Shown: one piece after another, positions 1-5,778 of the stretch
How the letters are laid out: each line of letters begins with the position of its first letter
Position numbering within the stretch: the first letter of the stretch is position 1
Assembly (NCBI GenBank): GCA_017648425.1
Contig: JAGCJD010000195.1
Coordinates: 1-5,778, forward strand
Reading direction: 5' to 3'
DNA: 5,778 nucleotides
Origin: Clostridia bacterium
Lineage (GTDB): Bacteria > Bacillota > Clostridia > Oscillospirales > CAG-272
Translations under genes and position numbers: made by a program
Notes under the pieces: generated by a model
The model's input: only the letters and a program-made list of their open reading frames with translations
Told to the model about the DNA's origin: nothing
The model's database searches: none

Positions 1-220
1 AATTATCCGTAATAGTGATATTGGTTATAGGAGCGGTCGCCTCATTGGTAACAGAGAGGATATAGGTTATCGGAGTGTCGGCGGTGTATGTTTCTCTTAA
101 GGTCGTCTTTGAAAAATTCAGCGAAGAATCAAGCTCGATCTCCGCAAGATTTGATGTTCGTGTGGCGGCTATACCACCCGAGGTATAGCTGACAGTTGCA
201 AAATTTTCTATTGTTGGCAT
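1..220 (-). CDS. DUF11-domain protein, N-terminal part (3' end outside window)
   Basis: The first 73 codons are visible, read leftwards from an ATG at 220-218; the rest lies beyond the left edge. The start is supported by an AAGGAGA ribosome binding site 5 nt upstream. The protein begins MPTIENFATVSYTSGG, with no basic n-region or hydrophobic stretch, so no classical signal peptide is seen. From about residue 34 it matches the DUF11 (PF01345) beta-sandwich pattern: a FSKTT strand, then TPITYILSVTNEA, then ITNITITDN, the usual 'Y-x-V-x-N ... V-x-D' layout of this repeat. The visible part is rich in Thr, Ser and Ile, with no Cys. DUF11 repeats occur mostly in bacterial surface or envelope proteins, but their molecular role is not settled. 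I recall similar short proteins with this N-terminus from gut Clostridia, without an assigned function. It is separated from addA by a terminator and probably has its own promoter, so a role in DNA repair is not implied. Confidence 0.8.
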   Translation of the reverse strand, partial: MPTIENFATVSYTSGGIAATRTSNLAEIELDSSLNFSKTTLRETYTADTPITYILSVTNEATAPITNITITDN

Positions 221-225
221 AAGGT

Positions 226-232
226 TCTCCTT
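226..232 (-). promoter_or_regulatory. Ribosome binding site of the DUF11 gene
   Basis: The minus strand reads AAGGAGA, a near-complete Shine-Dalgarno sequence, 5 nt before the ATG at 220. It fixes the start of the DUF11 gene. It begins immediately after the T-tract of the upstream terminator, so almost no leader separates the two elements. Confidence 0.85.
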
Positions 233-233
233 A

Positions 234-267
234 AATAAAAAATTAGTGAGGAATATCCTCACTAATT
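234..267 (-). terminator. Rho-independent terminator of the addBA transcript
   Basis: On the minus strand a perfect 12-bp stem (267-256 paired with 252-241, arm AATTAGTGAGGA) closes a 3-nt TAT loop. It is followed by TTTTATTT at 240-233; together with the last two T of the stem this gives six consecutive T. The hairpin starts 27 nt after the addA stop codon. In the plus direction the stem is followed by ATAATATG rather than a T-tract, so it should work only for minus-strand transcription. The stem core GTGAGGA/TCCTCAC has moderate GC content, and the outer base pairs are all A-T. Confidence 0.85.
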
Positions 268-297
268 ATAATATGTATCAACAATAGAAAAAGTCAA
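265..297 (-). promoter_or_regulatory. Candidate sigma-A-type promoter for the DUF11 gene
   Basis: On the minus strand a TTGACT -35-like box (297-292) spans the end of addA, including its TGA stop codon. Two overlapping -10 candidates follow: TATTAT at 273-268 with an 18-bp spacer, and a perfect TATAAT at 270-265 with a long 21-bp spacer. The first has better spacing, the second the better box. Either would start transcription near 261-258, inside the hairpin, so the new RNA would lack the upstream arm and could not form the terminator. The resulting leader would be about 40 nt with the AAGGAGA site near its end. The region is AT-rich, so chance matches are a real possibility. Confidence 0.5.
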
Positions 298-3200
298 AGA
301 ATGTCGTCAGGAATTGCAAGAGAGCATTCATTTATGTCAAAGCACTTTCCTGCGTGAGTAGAGTACACCGATATTTTTTTCGGCGCTTTTCCAAAAAGGT
401 ACTCAATAGCCTTAGCATAATAAGAAAGCTGGAGACCGTGAACGGCATTCATTTTTTGTGAAGCGAGAGAGCTATCATTAAGCTCATTACGAGTTAGTCT
501 GTCAGTTTTGTAATCATAAAGATATATGTTGTCGGAGTCGTCTACCAAAATAAGGTCAATAACGCCCTGAACAGCAATTTTTTCATTAGCAAAGCTTTCC
601 CTTAGATTTTCGTCATGAGTAAAATAAACAGCTGGCAACAATATATTAAATCTTTGTTCTCTGAATACTTTTTTTGCATTTAGAACAGCCGACATAAGCT
701 CGCTTTCCCGTACTTTTTCAAGATCGTCCGAGTATATTATCTCGGATAGATTTTCGGGAATGAATTTTTTGTATAAGAGAATATCCAATGCAGCGGATAC
801 CCCTTTTTCTTTAAGTACGGAAAAATCACAGAACTGCAAAAATAAATGTGTTGCCGTTCCTCTTTCTGCGGCGGTTGCAGATTTTTTTGTTTCCATAAAG
901 AAGTCGGGAACATATGGCGATCTTTCAACATCAAAAAGAGAAACTGAGGTATCAATACTATCAAGAACATCAGGCGAGAGCTTTGAAACGGAAATTTTTG
1001 CAGGGATCTTTCTTGCATTGTTATGTTTGTATGAAAATTCAAAGCTTGCCATTAGCTTTTCATAAAGCTTTTGGTTTATCTCGTTGTTTTCTTGCTGCGC
1101 GGATGTGTTTAATGACTCGCTCACAACATCAAGCGATATATCATTTGTAAATCCACAAAGTTCTACATAACTGCTTTCTGTGGTCATGCGGGGAAGGATC
1201 CAATCCATGTAATTCCTTGCGGTAAGATTTGAAAGATCACAGATAAAGCGAGATTTGAATTTAAGCGAGGATATTATTCCCGACAGAGTTGATCTCGAAA
1301 AACTTGCAGTAACAAACAACTGCTCGCGTGCTCTGGTAAGGGCAACATATAATATTCGCATTTCTTCCTCGACGCTTTTCATTCGGCTGTTGTGATCAAG
1401 AATCTTTTTTATAGGAGAGGTGTATTTGGCGAAACCGGTATTATCGGAAATAGTCATAGCTACGCCAAGACCGTATTCAAACGAAAGATCGTCAAATGCA
1501 CTGCCATATCTGAAATCAGTACCGCAACCGCAAACAAAGCAAACAGGGAATTCAAGTCCTTTTGATTTGTGTATTGTCGTTATTGTAACTTTGTCATTGC
1601 TGATCTCCTCAGGCTGTACCTCTAAGGTTTCTCCGTTATCAATGATATTGTTTATAAATTCAATAAAATTATAAAGTCCCTTAAACGAGCTTGCCTCAAA
1701 TGTTCTTGCATACTCATAAAGCTGTTGGAGATTTCCACCGTTGCCCGAAGCGTTTTTTTCGCAGACGAGTCCGGACGCGACAAATTCATCGGAAGAAAAG
1801 ATATGCTGTAAAAGCTTATCAATTGGCATGGAAACAGAAAGGCTTCTCCATTGACAGAGAATTTGGTTAAATCGGCCGCATTTTTGCGATAACTCTCCTT
1901 TTTCGGCTTCACAAAGACAAAGCTTGTCATAGAGCGAATCGGTTTTTTCGCCCTTTGAGTGAATGAGAAGAAGCTCATCGAGAGTAAATCCGAATATAGG
2001 AGAGCGTAAAGATCCTGCAAGATAAATATCTCTTTGCGGGTTGTCAATGGCGTTAAGAATGCAAAGCATCATCATAACATCGGGATTTTGGAAATATTGT
2101 GTTTCCTCCGCGTTGCTTGAAGCAATATTAAGCTCTGCGAGCGCGCTTGAAAATTTATCCGCGTGTGATTTGTTTCTTAGCAATATAGCAATATCGCCCT
2201 CGATTATCGGTGTGCCGTCTTGCTTTTTTCCATTTTTTAAAAGCGCAGATATCTGTTGTGCAACATATTTGGCTTCCATCTCGGTAGGAGTGGGTAATAC
2301 AACAGAGGGATCGATATTTTTTTCGATAAGCTCTTCCTTTGAATTTTTCGCAAAGACCGCTACCTTGACAGACGGGGATTTAGTATTTTCGTTGCATGGC
2401 TTTGCAAACACAAGGTCGTCCTCATCGGTATATCCTATGCTTTTTCCACATGACCTGAATATAGGCGAGCAGATAAGATTGGTAAAGTCAATTATCGGCT
2501 TTGCGCAACGGAAATTTTCGGACATGAAAATAGTTTCACTATCAGAGTCCTCGGCTTCTTGTGTTCCATGCAAGGGAAATTCGGCTCGGTAATTTGAAAA
2601 CAATTGAGGGAACGCTCCTCTAAAACTATAAATGCTCTGCTTTATATCACCAACCATAAATCGGTTTGTAGGCTTTGATATGCAGCGGAAAATAAGGTCC
2701 TGAGTGGGATCAACATCCTGATATTCGTCAATATAAATGTCTGTAAATTGCTCGGAGTAAGCCTTTGCTATCGGCGTTGGAGCGCCGTCATCATTAGCCA
2801 CCAGCTTTAATGCGTATCTTTTTACATCGGTTAATTGAAGAATATTTCTTTTTTTCTTTTCCTCAAAAAATCTAATCTCAAATTCGGATATTACGCGGTA
2901 GAGAATAGATAGATTTTTGGAGGTAACAATAAAGAACCTTTGAATATCCTCAACGCTGTAAGAGAAAAATTCCTTTTTCAAACATTCAAGTTGAGATTTA
3001 AACTCGTCCCTCAGTGATTTTGCAAACTCTGAAAGGTCAGTAGTATAGATAGCTTTTAATGGACTTAGCTTGACACACTCAAAGTCGTTGAACAGTTTGT
3101 AAAGCTCGGGATATTTTGGTAAATCAGAGGTGCTTTCAAGCAGGTTCAATGCCTCTAAACATAGGATATAATCGGAATGAAATCCACTATAATATGCGCC

Positions 3201-3929
3201 TAAAAGCATTTCGTCATTTTGCATATCTTCAAGCAGTGACTCGTAATGAACAGATAAATCTCTGAACACCTTGATAGCATACTCCTTGATTATTTGACCA
3301 AATGGAGTTTCAAGAAGATCCATGCTTGAAAATGCAAGGGTGTCCTCGGCGCATATACGCAGATAATCTGTGCCCTCGGGTACTCTCATACATTCATAGT
3401 ATAATGAGATAAAAATTTCCTCGGAAACATTTTCTGTGTCGCGTATTTTCTCAAAGCATTCGCAGAGCGATGGGAAATCACTATCAGTGTCGTAAAATAG
3501 GTCAATAACTTCCTTCATTATATTTTTAGCGATAAGATTTGCCTCGGAGTTGTCGCATATTCTGAATGATGAGGGAAGGCCAAGCTCCGAAAAATTTTGT
3601 TTTACAATGTTCAAATAGAAGGAGTCTATGGTGGAAATATTGGCGCTACCTAACTTTATGAGTTGCTCGGTTAGGTGTCTGTTTGAGGGATCACTTGCCA
3701 AAGCATCGCTTATAGCGTTGAAAATTTTTGTTTTCAGATCGTTTGCCGAAGCTCTTGTAAAAGTTACTATAAGCATTTTTGAAATGTCTTTTGGAGCGTC
3801 CTTGTCGGTTATGGAATTTATAATACGCCTTGTAAGCGTAGAGGTCTTTCCCGAACCTGCCGCCGCACTGAGGAGAAGTGTTTTATTTTTTGTTTCTATT
3901 GCATTCAGCTGCGCCTGAGTAAGTTTCAT
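294..3929 (-). CDS. addA: AddA: ATP-dependent helicase/nuclease subunit A
   Basis: AddA is the 3'-5' helicase and nuclease subunit of cytoplasmic AddAB, which unwinds and trims double-strand breaks to make a 3' tail for RecA. The 1211-residue product has normal family length (B. subtilis AddA is about 1230). Motifs in order, numbered from the chosen ATG: Walker A AAAGSGKT (22-29), Ia TFTRASA (56-62), STIDSFY (99-105), Walker B/II DEYQDVD (401-407), III GDIKQSIYSFRGA (about 427-439), IV NFRC (472-475), V TIHKSKGLEF (785-794), VI RILYVALTRAREQ (858-870). The C-terminal RecB-family nuclease shows RGTATHLFLQ (His1028), GVIDLI (Asp1125), DYKTD (Asp1139, Lys1141) and LQLSYY (Gln1167), so the catalytic set is complete. 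I chose the ATG at 3929 because AAGGAG lies 8 nt upstream and the product then starts MKLTQAQ, as usual for AddA; an in-frame GTG at 3938 touches the ribosome binding site. The gene follows addB by 17 nt and is probably co-transcribed with it. No frameshift or missing motif is seen. Confidence 0.97.
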   Translation of the reverse strand: MKLTQAQLNAIETKNKTLLLSAAAGSGKTSTLTRRIINSITDKDAPKDISKMLIVTFTRASANDLKTKIFNAISDALASDPSNRHLTEQLIKLGSANISTIDSFYLNIVKQNFSELGLPSSFRICDNSEANLIAKNIMKEVIDLFYDTDSDFPSLCECFEKIRDTENVSEEIFISLYYECMRVPEGTDYLRICAEDTLAFSSMDLLETPFGQIIKEYAIKVFRDLSVHYESLLEDMQNDEMLLGAYYSGFHSDYILCLEALNLLESTSDLPKYPELYKLFNDFECVKLSPLKAIYTTDLSEFAKSLRDEFKSQLECLKKEFFSYSVEDIQRFFIVTSKNLSILYRVISEFEIRFFEEKKKRNILQLTDVKRYALKLVANDDGAPTPIAKAYSEQFTDIYIDEYQDVDPTQDLIFRCISKPTNRFMVGDIKQSIYSFRGAFPQLFSNYRAEFPLHGTQEAEDSDSETIFMSENFRCAKPIIDFTNLICSPIFRSCGKSIGYTDEDDLVFAKPCNENTKSPSVKVAVFAKNSKEELIEKNIDPSVVLPTPTEMEAKYVAQQISALLKNGKKQDGTPIIEGDIAILLRNKSHADKFSSALAELNIASSNAEETQYFQNPDVMMMLCILNAIDNPQRDIYLAGSLRSPIFGFTLDELLLIHSKGEKTDSLYDKLCLCEAEKGELSQKCGRFNQILCQWRSLSVSMPIDKLLQHIFSSDEFVASGLVCEKNASGNGGNLQQLYEYARTFEASSFKGLYNFIEFINNIIDNGETLEVQPEEISNDKVTITTIHKSKGLEFPVCFVCGCGTDFRYGSAFDDLSFEYGLGVAMTISDNTGFAKYTSPIKKILDHNSRMKSVEEEMRILYVALTRAREQLFVTASFSRSTLSGIISSLKFKSRFICDLSNLTARNYMDWILPRMTTESSYVELCGFTNDISLDVVSESLNTSAQQENNEINQKLYEKLMASFEFSYKHNNARKIPAKISVSKLSPDVLDSIDTSVSLFDVERSPYVPDFFMETKKSATAAERGTATHLFLQFCDFSVLKEKGVSAALDILLYKKFIPENLSEIIYSDDLEKVRESELMSAVLNAKKVFREQRFNILLPAVYFTHDENLRESFANEKIAVQGVIDLILVDDSDNIYLYDYKTDRLTRNELNDSSLASQKMNAVHGLQLSYYAKAIEYLFGKAPKKISVYSTHAGKCFDINECSLAIPDDIL

Positions 3930-3937
3930 TTTACACA

Positions 3938-3943
3938 CTCCTT
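3938..3943 (-). promoter_or_regulatory. Ribosome binding site of addA
   Basis: The minus strand reads AAGGAG (within GAGAAGGAG), 3 nt after the addB stop codon and 8 nt before the ATG at 3929. It decides between two in-frame starts: the GTG at 3938-3936 overlaps the last base of this site and would have no usable spacing, whereas the ATG is ideally placed. A strong site of its own, right after the addB stop, suggests addA is translated efficiently from the shared mRNA. Confidence 0.85.
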
Positions 3944-3946
3944 CTC

Positions 3947-5778
3947 TTAAAAATTATTTTTTCTGCACATTGGATAGACATTACAATATTTACAAGGATC
4001 TTCGCCTACCATAGGTGTACAGTCAGCTATTCCCGAATAAATATTTTCGCCTATTTTTACAAGTGTATCGCTTATGCTTGCGTAAAGATTTGAAAAATCC
4101 TTAGATGAAACAAGAGATTTTCCAACATATTTTCCGTTCTTTTGGTATATGCCAAGCAAAATATCTTTTGATTTTGAATGGCTCATTGCGTTAATTACGC
4201 TCTCCTCATCGAGTATAATACCACTTCTTGAAAGCTCCTGCTGCGCCTTGTCGAATATCTGATCGTCCGTGTTGTCAAAATTGTTCAGCTTTATTTTAGG
4301 GAATGCAGACGATAGATATGTAACTCCTGCGGGGATCACCTCAGCGCCATCAAGATTGTATTTTTTTATAAAGGTTGATCCCGGATTTCTGCAAACGGCA
4401 AACAGATACAAAAGCATTTGGGTATTAAGTCCAACTTCAAGGTCAGAAAGGTCAAATTGTTTGCTTCCTGTTTTGTAATCAACAATTCTTACATAAACCT
4501 TGTTGTTCTGCTTCCAAATATCAACTCTGTCTATGTATCCTTTAAGTACGAGTCTTGCTCCGTTTTTCAAGGACAATACAAGAGGCTCGGGGTTGCCTTC
4601 TTTCCCGTTGATATGAAACTCAAAAAATGCGGGACGAAAATCAGAATCGGAAAATTCACTGATAACGCTTTCGGCAACAAGCCTTGAAAGCCTTTGAAGC
4701 TTTTTATACAGGTGTTGCATTCTCCTAGTTAAAAGGGCACTGTCAGGAACAATGATCTTTATATATTCGTCAACTATTTCGTCAATTTTTTTGAGAATTT
4801 CCTCATCTGACGGAATTTCGTTTTTGCTTTCATTATGAGTAATGGCAAATCCGATTATATGCTCCATTACATAGTGAACGAAATCACCGATATTGTTTGC
4901 TCCGAAAGATACTCTTTTTGTTTCGCGGAGGGAGAGAATATGTCCCGCATAATAGCTAAATGGACATTTGACATATTTTTCAAGACTTGATGGTGAAATA
5001 TAAACCTTATCGCCGATAAGTCCCTTTACAATATCGGGTGACACTCGACACACATCAGTGCTTGTTTCCGCGGTAGATAGTTTAGAAACTAAGGGAAGAT
5101 AATGAGAAACAGCGAGCGTAGCCGCGCGGCGGTCTGCCTCACAAGTAATATTTCTTAGGTGTGAAGCAACACTTCTCGGAGTTCCTGACAAATATTCAAG
5201 CTCATATCCGTAAAATCGGTGCGGTGTGAGATCTCGGAATAATTTTGCCGTTCTTCTGAATGGAAGCGAGGGCGTTTTGGTAGTACCTTTTGAGTCGGAA
5301 AGATAGGTAAACAAAAACAGCTTATTCGTAGGTGAAGAAAATGTGTTTTTTATAAACATAAGCTCTTTTGATGAGCATATCTCGTCATTTTCTCCCAATT
5401 CAATTCCGTACTCGTTAAGTATATCTCTGTCGTTGCCCTTGATAAGTCCCGTGTCTGTGACGGTAGCAGGGAATTCGCCCTCGCAAAGACCAAGAACAAA
5501 AACATATTTTTTGTCAGAGGATGTCAAACGAGCGGCAGATCCTATGGTTACCTCATCAATCGAGGTAGGTATAGTACCAATTTCTGTTTTTTCAAAGACC
5601 GTTTTTAGAACAGTATAAAAGTCGTCTATTGATACGCTCATATCTGATAAACTTTGACCTATATCAGCAAGCGTTTTTAAAATAATGTCGTATGAAGCCA
5701 CAAGCTCGGATGCGTATTTTCTGTTTTCAAAGGACAGCTCACGCATTGCAAGCTCTTGCGTTTTTTGCCTAAGATCGC
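3947..5778 (-). CDS. addB: AddB: helicase/nuclease subunit B, C-terminal part (5' end outside window)
   Basis: About 610 C-terminal residues are visible; the frame stays open to the right edge, so the Met at 5746 is internal and the N-terminal helicase-like half (including any Walker A) is outside. AddB partners AddA; in B. subtilis its inactive helicase half reads Chi while its nuclease cuts the 5'-ending strand. Numbering from that Met, residues 65-93 (VTIGSAARL ... VFVLGLCEGEFP) match the conserved AddB/UvrD C-terminal segment. The RecB-family nuclease follows: a G-x3-H signature (His291), GYIDRVD (403-409, Asp406), VDYKTG (422-427, Asp423 and Lys425), then Gln443 and Tyr447. Cys261 (YVKCPFSYY) plus the C-terminal C-x2-C-x5-C (Cys585, 588, 594) give the four ligands expected for the AddB [4Fe-4S] cluster, which staples the nuclease domain. 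The TAA stop is at 3949-3947, 17 nt before addA; addB-addA is the usual Firmicutes order. No defect is seen in the visible part. Confidence 0.95.
   Translation of the reverse strand, partial: DLRQKTQELAMRELSFENRKYASELVASYDIILKTLADIGQSLSDMSVSIDDFYTVLKTVFEKTEIGTIPTSIDEVTIGSAARLTSSDKKYVFVLGLCEGEFPATVTDTGLIKGNDRDILNEYGIELGENDEICSSKELMFIKNTFSSPTNKLFLFTYLSDSKGTTKTPSLPFRRTAKLFRDLTPHRFYGYELEYLSGTPRSVASHLRNITCEADRRAATLAVSHYLPLVSKLSTAETSTDVCRVSPDIVKGLIGDKVYISPSSLEKYVKCPFSYYAGHILSLRETKRVSFGANNIGDFVHYVMEHIIGFAITHNESKNEIPSDEEILKKIDEIVDEYIKIIVPDSALLTRRMQHLYKKLQRLSRLVAESVISEFSDSDFRPAFFEFHINGKEGNPEPLVLSLKNGARLVLKGYIDRVDIWKQNNKVYVRIVDYKTGSKQFDLSDLEVGLNTQMLLYLFAVCRNPGSTFIKKYNLDGAEVIPAGVTYLSSAFPKIKLNNFDNTDDQIFDKAQQELSRSGIILDEESVINAMSHSKSKDILLGIYQKNGKYVGKSLVSSKDFSNLYASISDTLVKIGENIYSGIADCTPMVGEDPCKYCNVYPMCRKNNF

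Larger units (their letters stand above)
204..291 (-). repeat. Perfect 13-bp inverted repeat enclosing terminator, RBS and start codon
   Basis: The arms are 204-216 (TTTTCTATTGTTG on the plus strand) and 279-291 (CAACAATAGAAAA on the plus strand), exact reverse complements. They enclose 62 bp (217-278). One arm lies just after the addA stop codon; the other covers codons 2-6 of the DUF11 gene. The bases beyond each end do not pair, so the repeat is exactly 13 bp. The 12-bp terminator hairpin is nested inside. In an RNA reading through from addA the two arms could pair and bury the first codons of the DUF11 gene. A protein-binding or recombination site is also possible. The repeat is certain; its role is inference. 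Confidence 0.75.

Noticed and set aside
32..36. AGCGG pentamers (for example at 32, near 792 and near 5531 on the plus strand), the B. subtilis Chi sequence read by AddAB
   Set aside because: A 5-mer is expected several times by chance in a window this size, and the Chi sequence of this organism is unknown. Only a genome-wide strand-bias count could make it meaningful.
737..2047. Minus-strand open frames at 737-1042 and 1652-2047
   Set aside because: They are out of frame inside addA, whose own frame carries every expected motif across the same bases.
2041..2592. Plus-strand open frame of 183 codons, and shorter ones at 760-1065, 914-1150, 1420-1674, 3628-3918, 4269-4478, 4418-4687 and 5343-5618
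   Set aside because: They lie antisense to addA or addB, over conserved motif regions. Their translations look like low-complexity Ser/Leu/Phe shadows, with no recognisable domain, and I noted no promoter or convincing ribosome binding site.
3936..3938. GTG as the addA start (adds Met-Cys-Lys)
   Set aside because: It overlaps the last base of the AAGGAG ribosome binding site, leaving no spacing. The ATG at 3929 has 8 nt spacing and gives the usual AddA N-terminus.
294..5778. The large nuclease-helicase pair as a possible new defence system
   Set aside because: Motif order, lengths, gene order and the AddB cysteine signature identify the standard AddAB repair complex, with no unusual fused domain or defence-type neighbour.

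Overview
The window carries three protein genes, all on the minus strand, and no mobile element, RNA gene or CRISPR array that I can see. Read in the direction of transcription (high to low coordinates) the order is: the C-terminal part of addB, cut by the right edge; a complete addA; and the first 73 codons of a small DUF11-type protein, cut by the left edge. AT-rich DNA, strong AAGGAG ribosome binding sites, addB-addA gene order and an AddB with a C-terminal iron-sulfur cysteine cluster all point to a Firmicute. The style of the proteins and the DUF11 protein's N-terminus suggest a gut-type Clostridia member (Oscillospiraceae/Ruminococcaceae-like); that narrower placement is an inference.

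Positions 3947-5778 and 294-3929 encode the two subunits of the AddAB helicase-nuclease, the Gram-positive counterpart of RecBCD. It processes double-strand DNA ends for RecA-dependent repair. The genes are 17 nt apart and look co-transcribed. AddA shows a full set of superfamily 1A helicase motifs plus a RecB-family nuclease domain. AddB shows its own nuclease domain and the four cysteines expected to hold a [4Fe-4S] cluster. Both look intact in what can be seen.

Positions 1-293 are the least ordinary part. A perfect 12-bp hairpin with a T-tract ends the addBA transcript at 234-267. A candidate sigma-A-type promoter (265-297) overlaps the addA stop codon and the upstream arm of that hairpin, so a transcript started there would omit the terminator arm. 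A second perfect inverted repeat of 13 bp (204-216 and 279-291) encloses the terminator, ribosome binding site and start codon of the DUF11 gene. The layout suggests that the downstream gene is insulated from addA read-through and driven by its own promoter.

I found no previously undescribed multi-gene system. The nested inverted repeats at the addA/DUF11 junction are the main item worth a second look.
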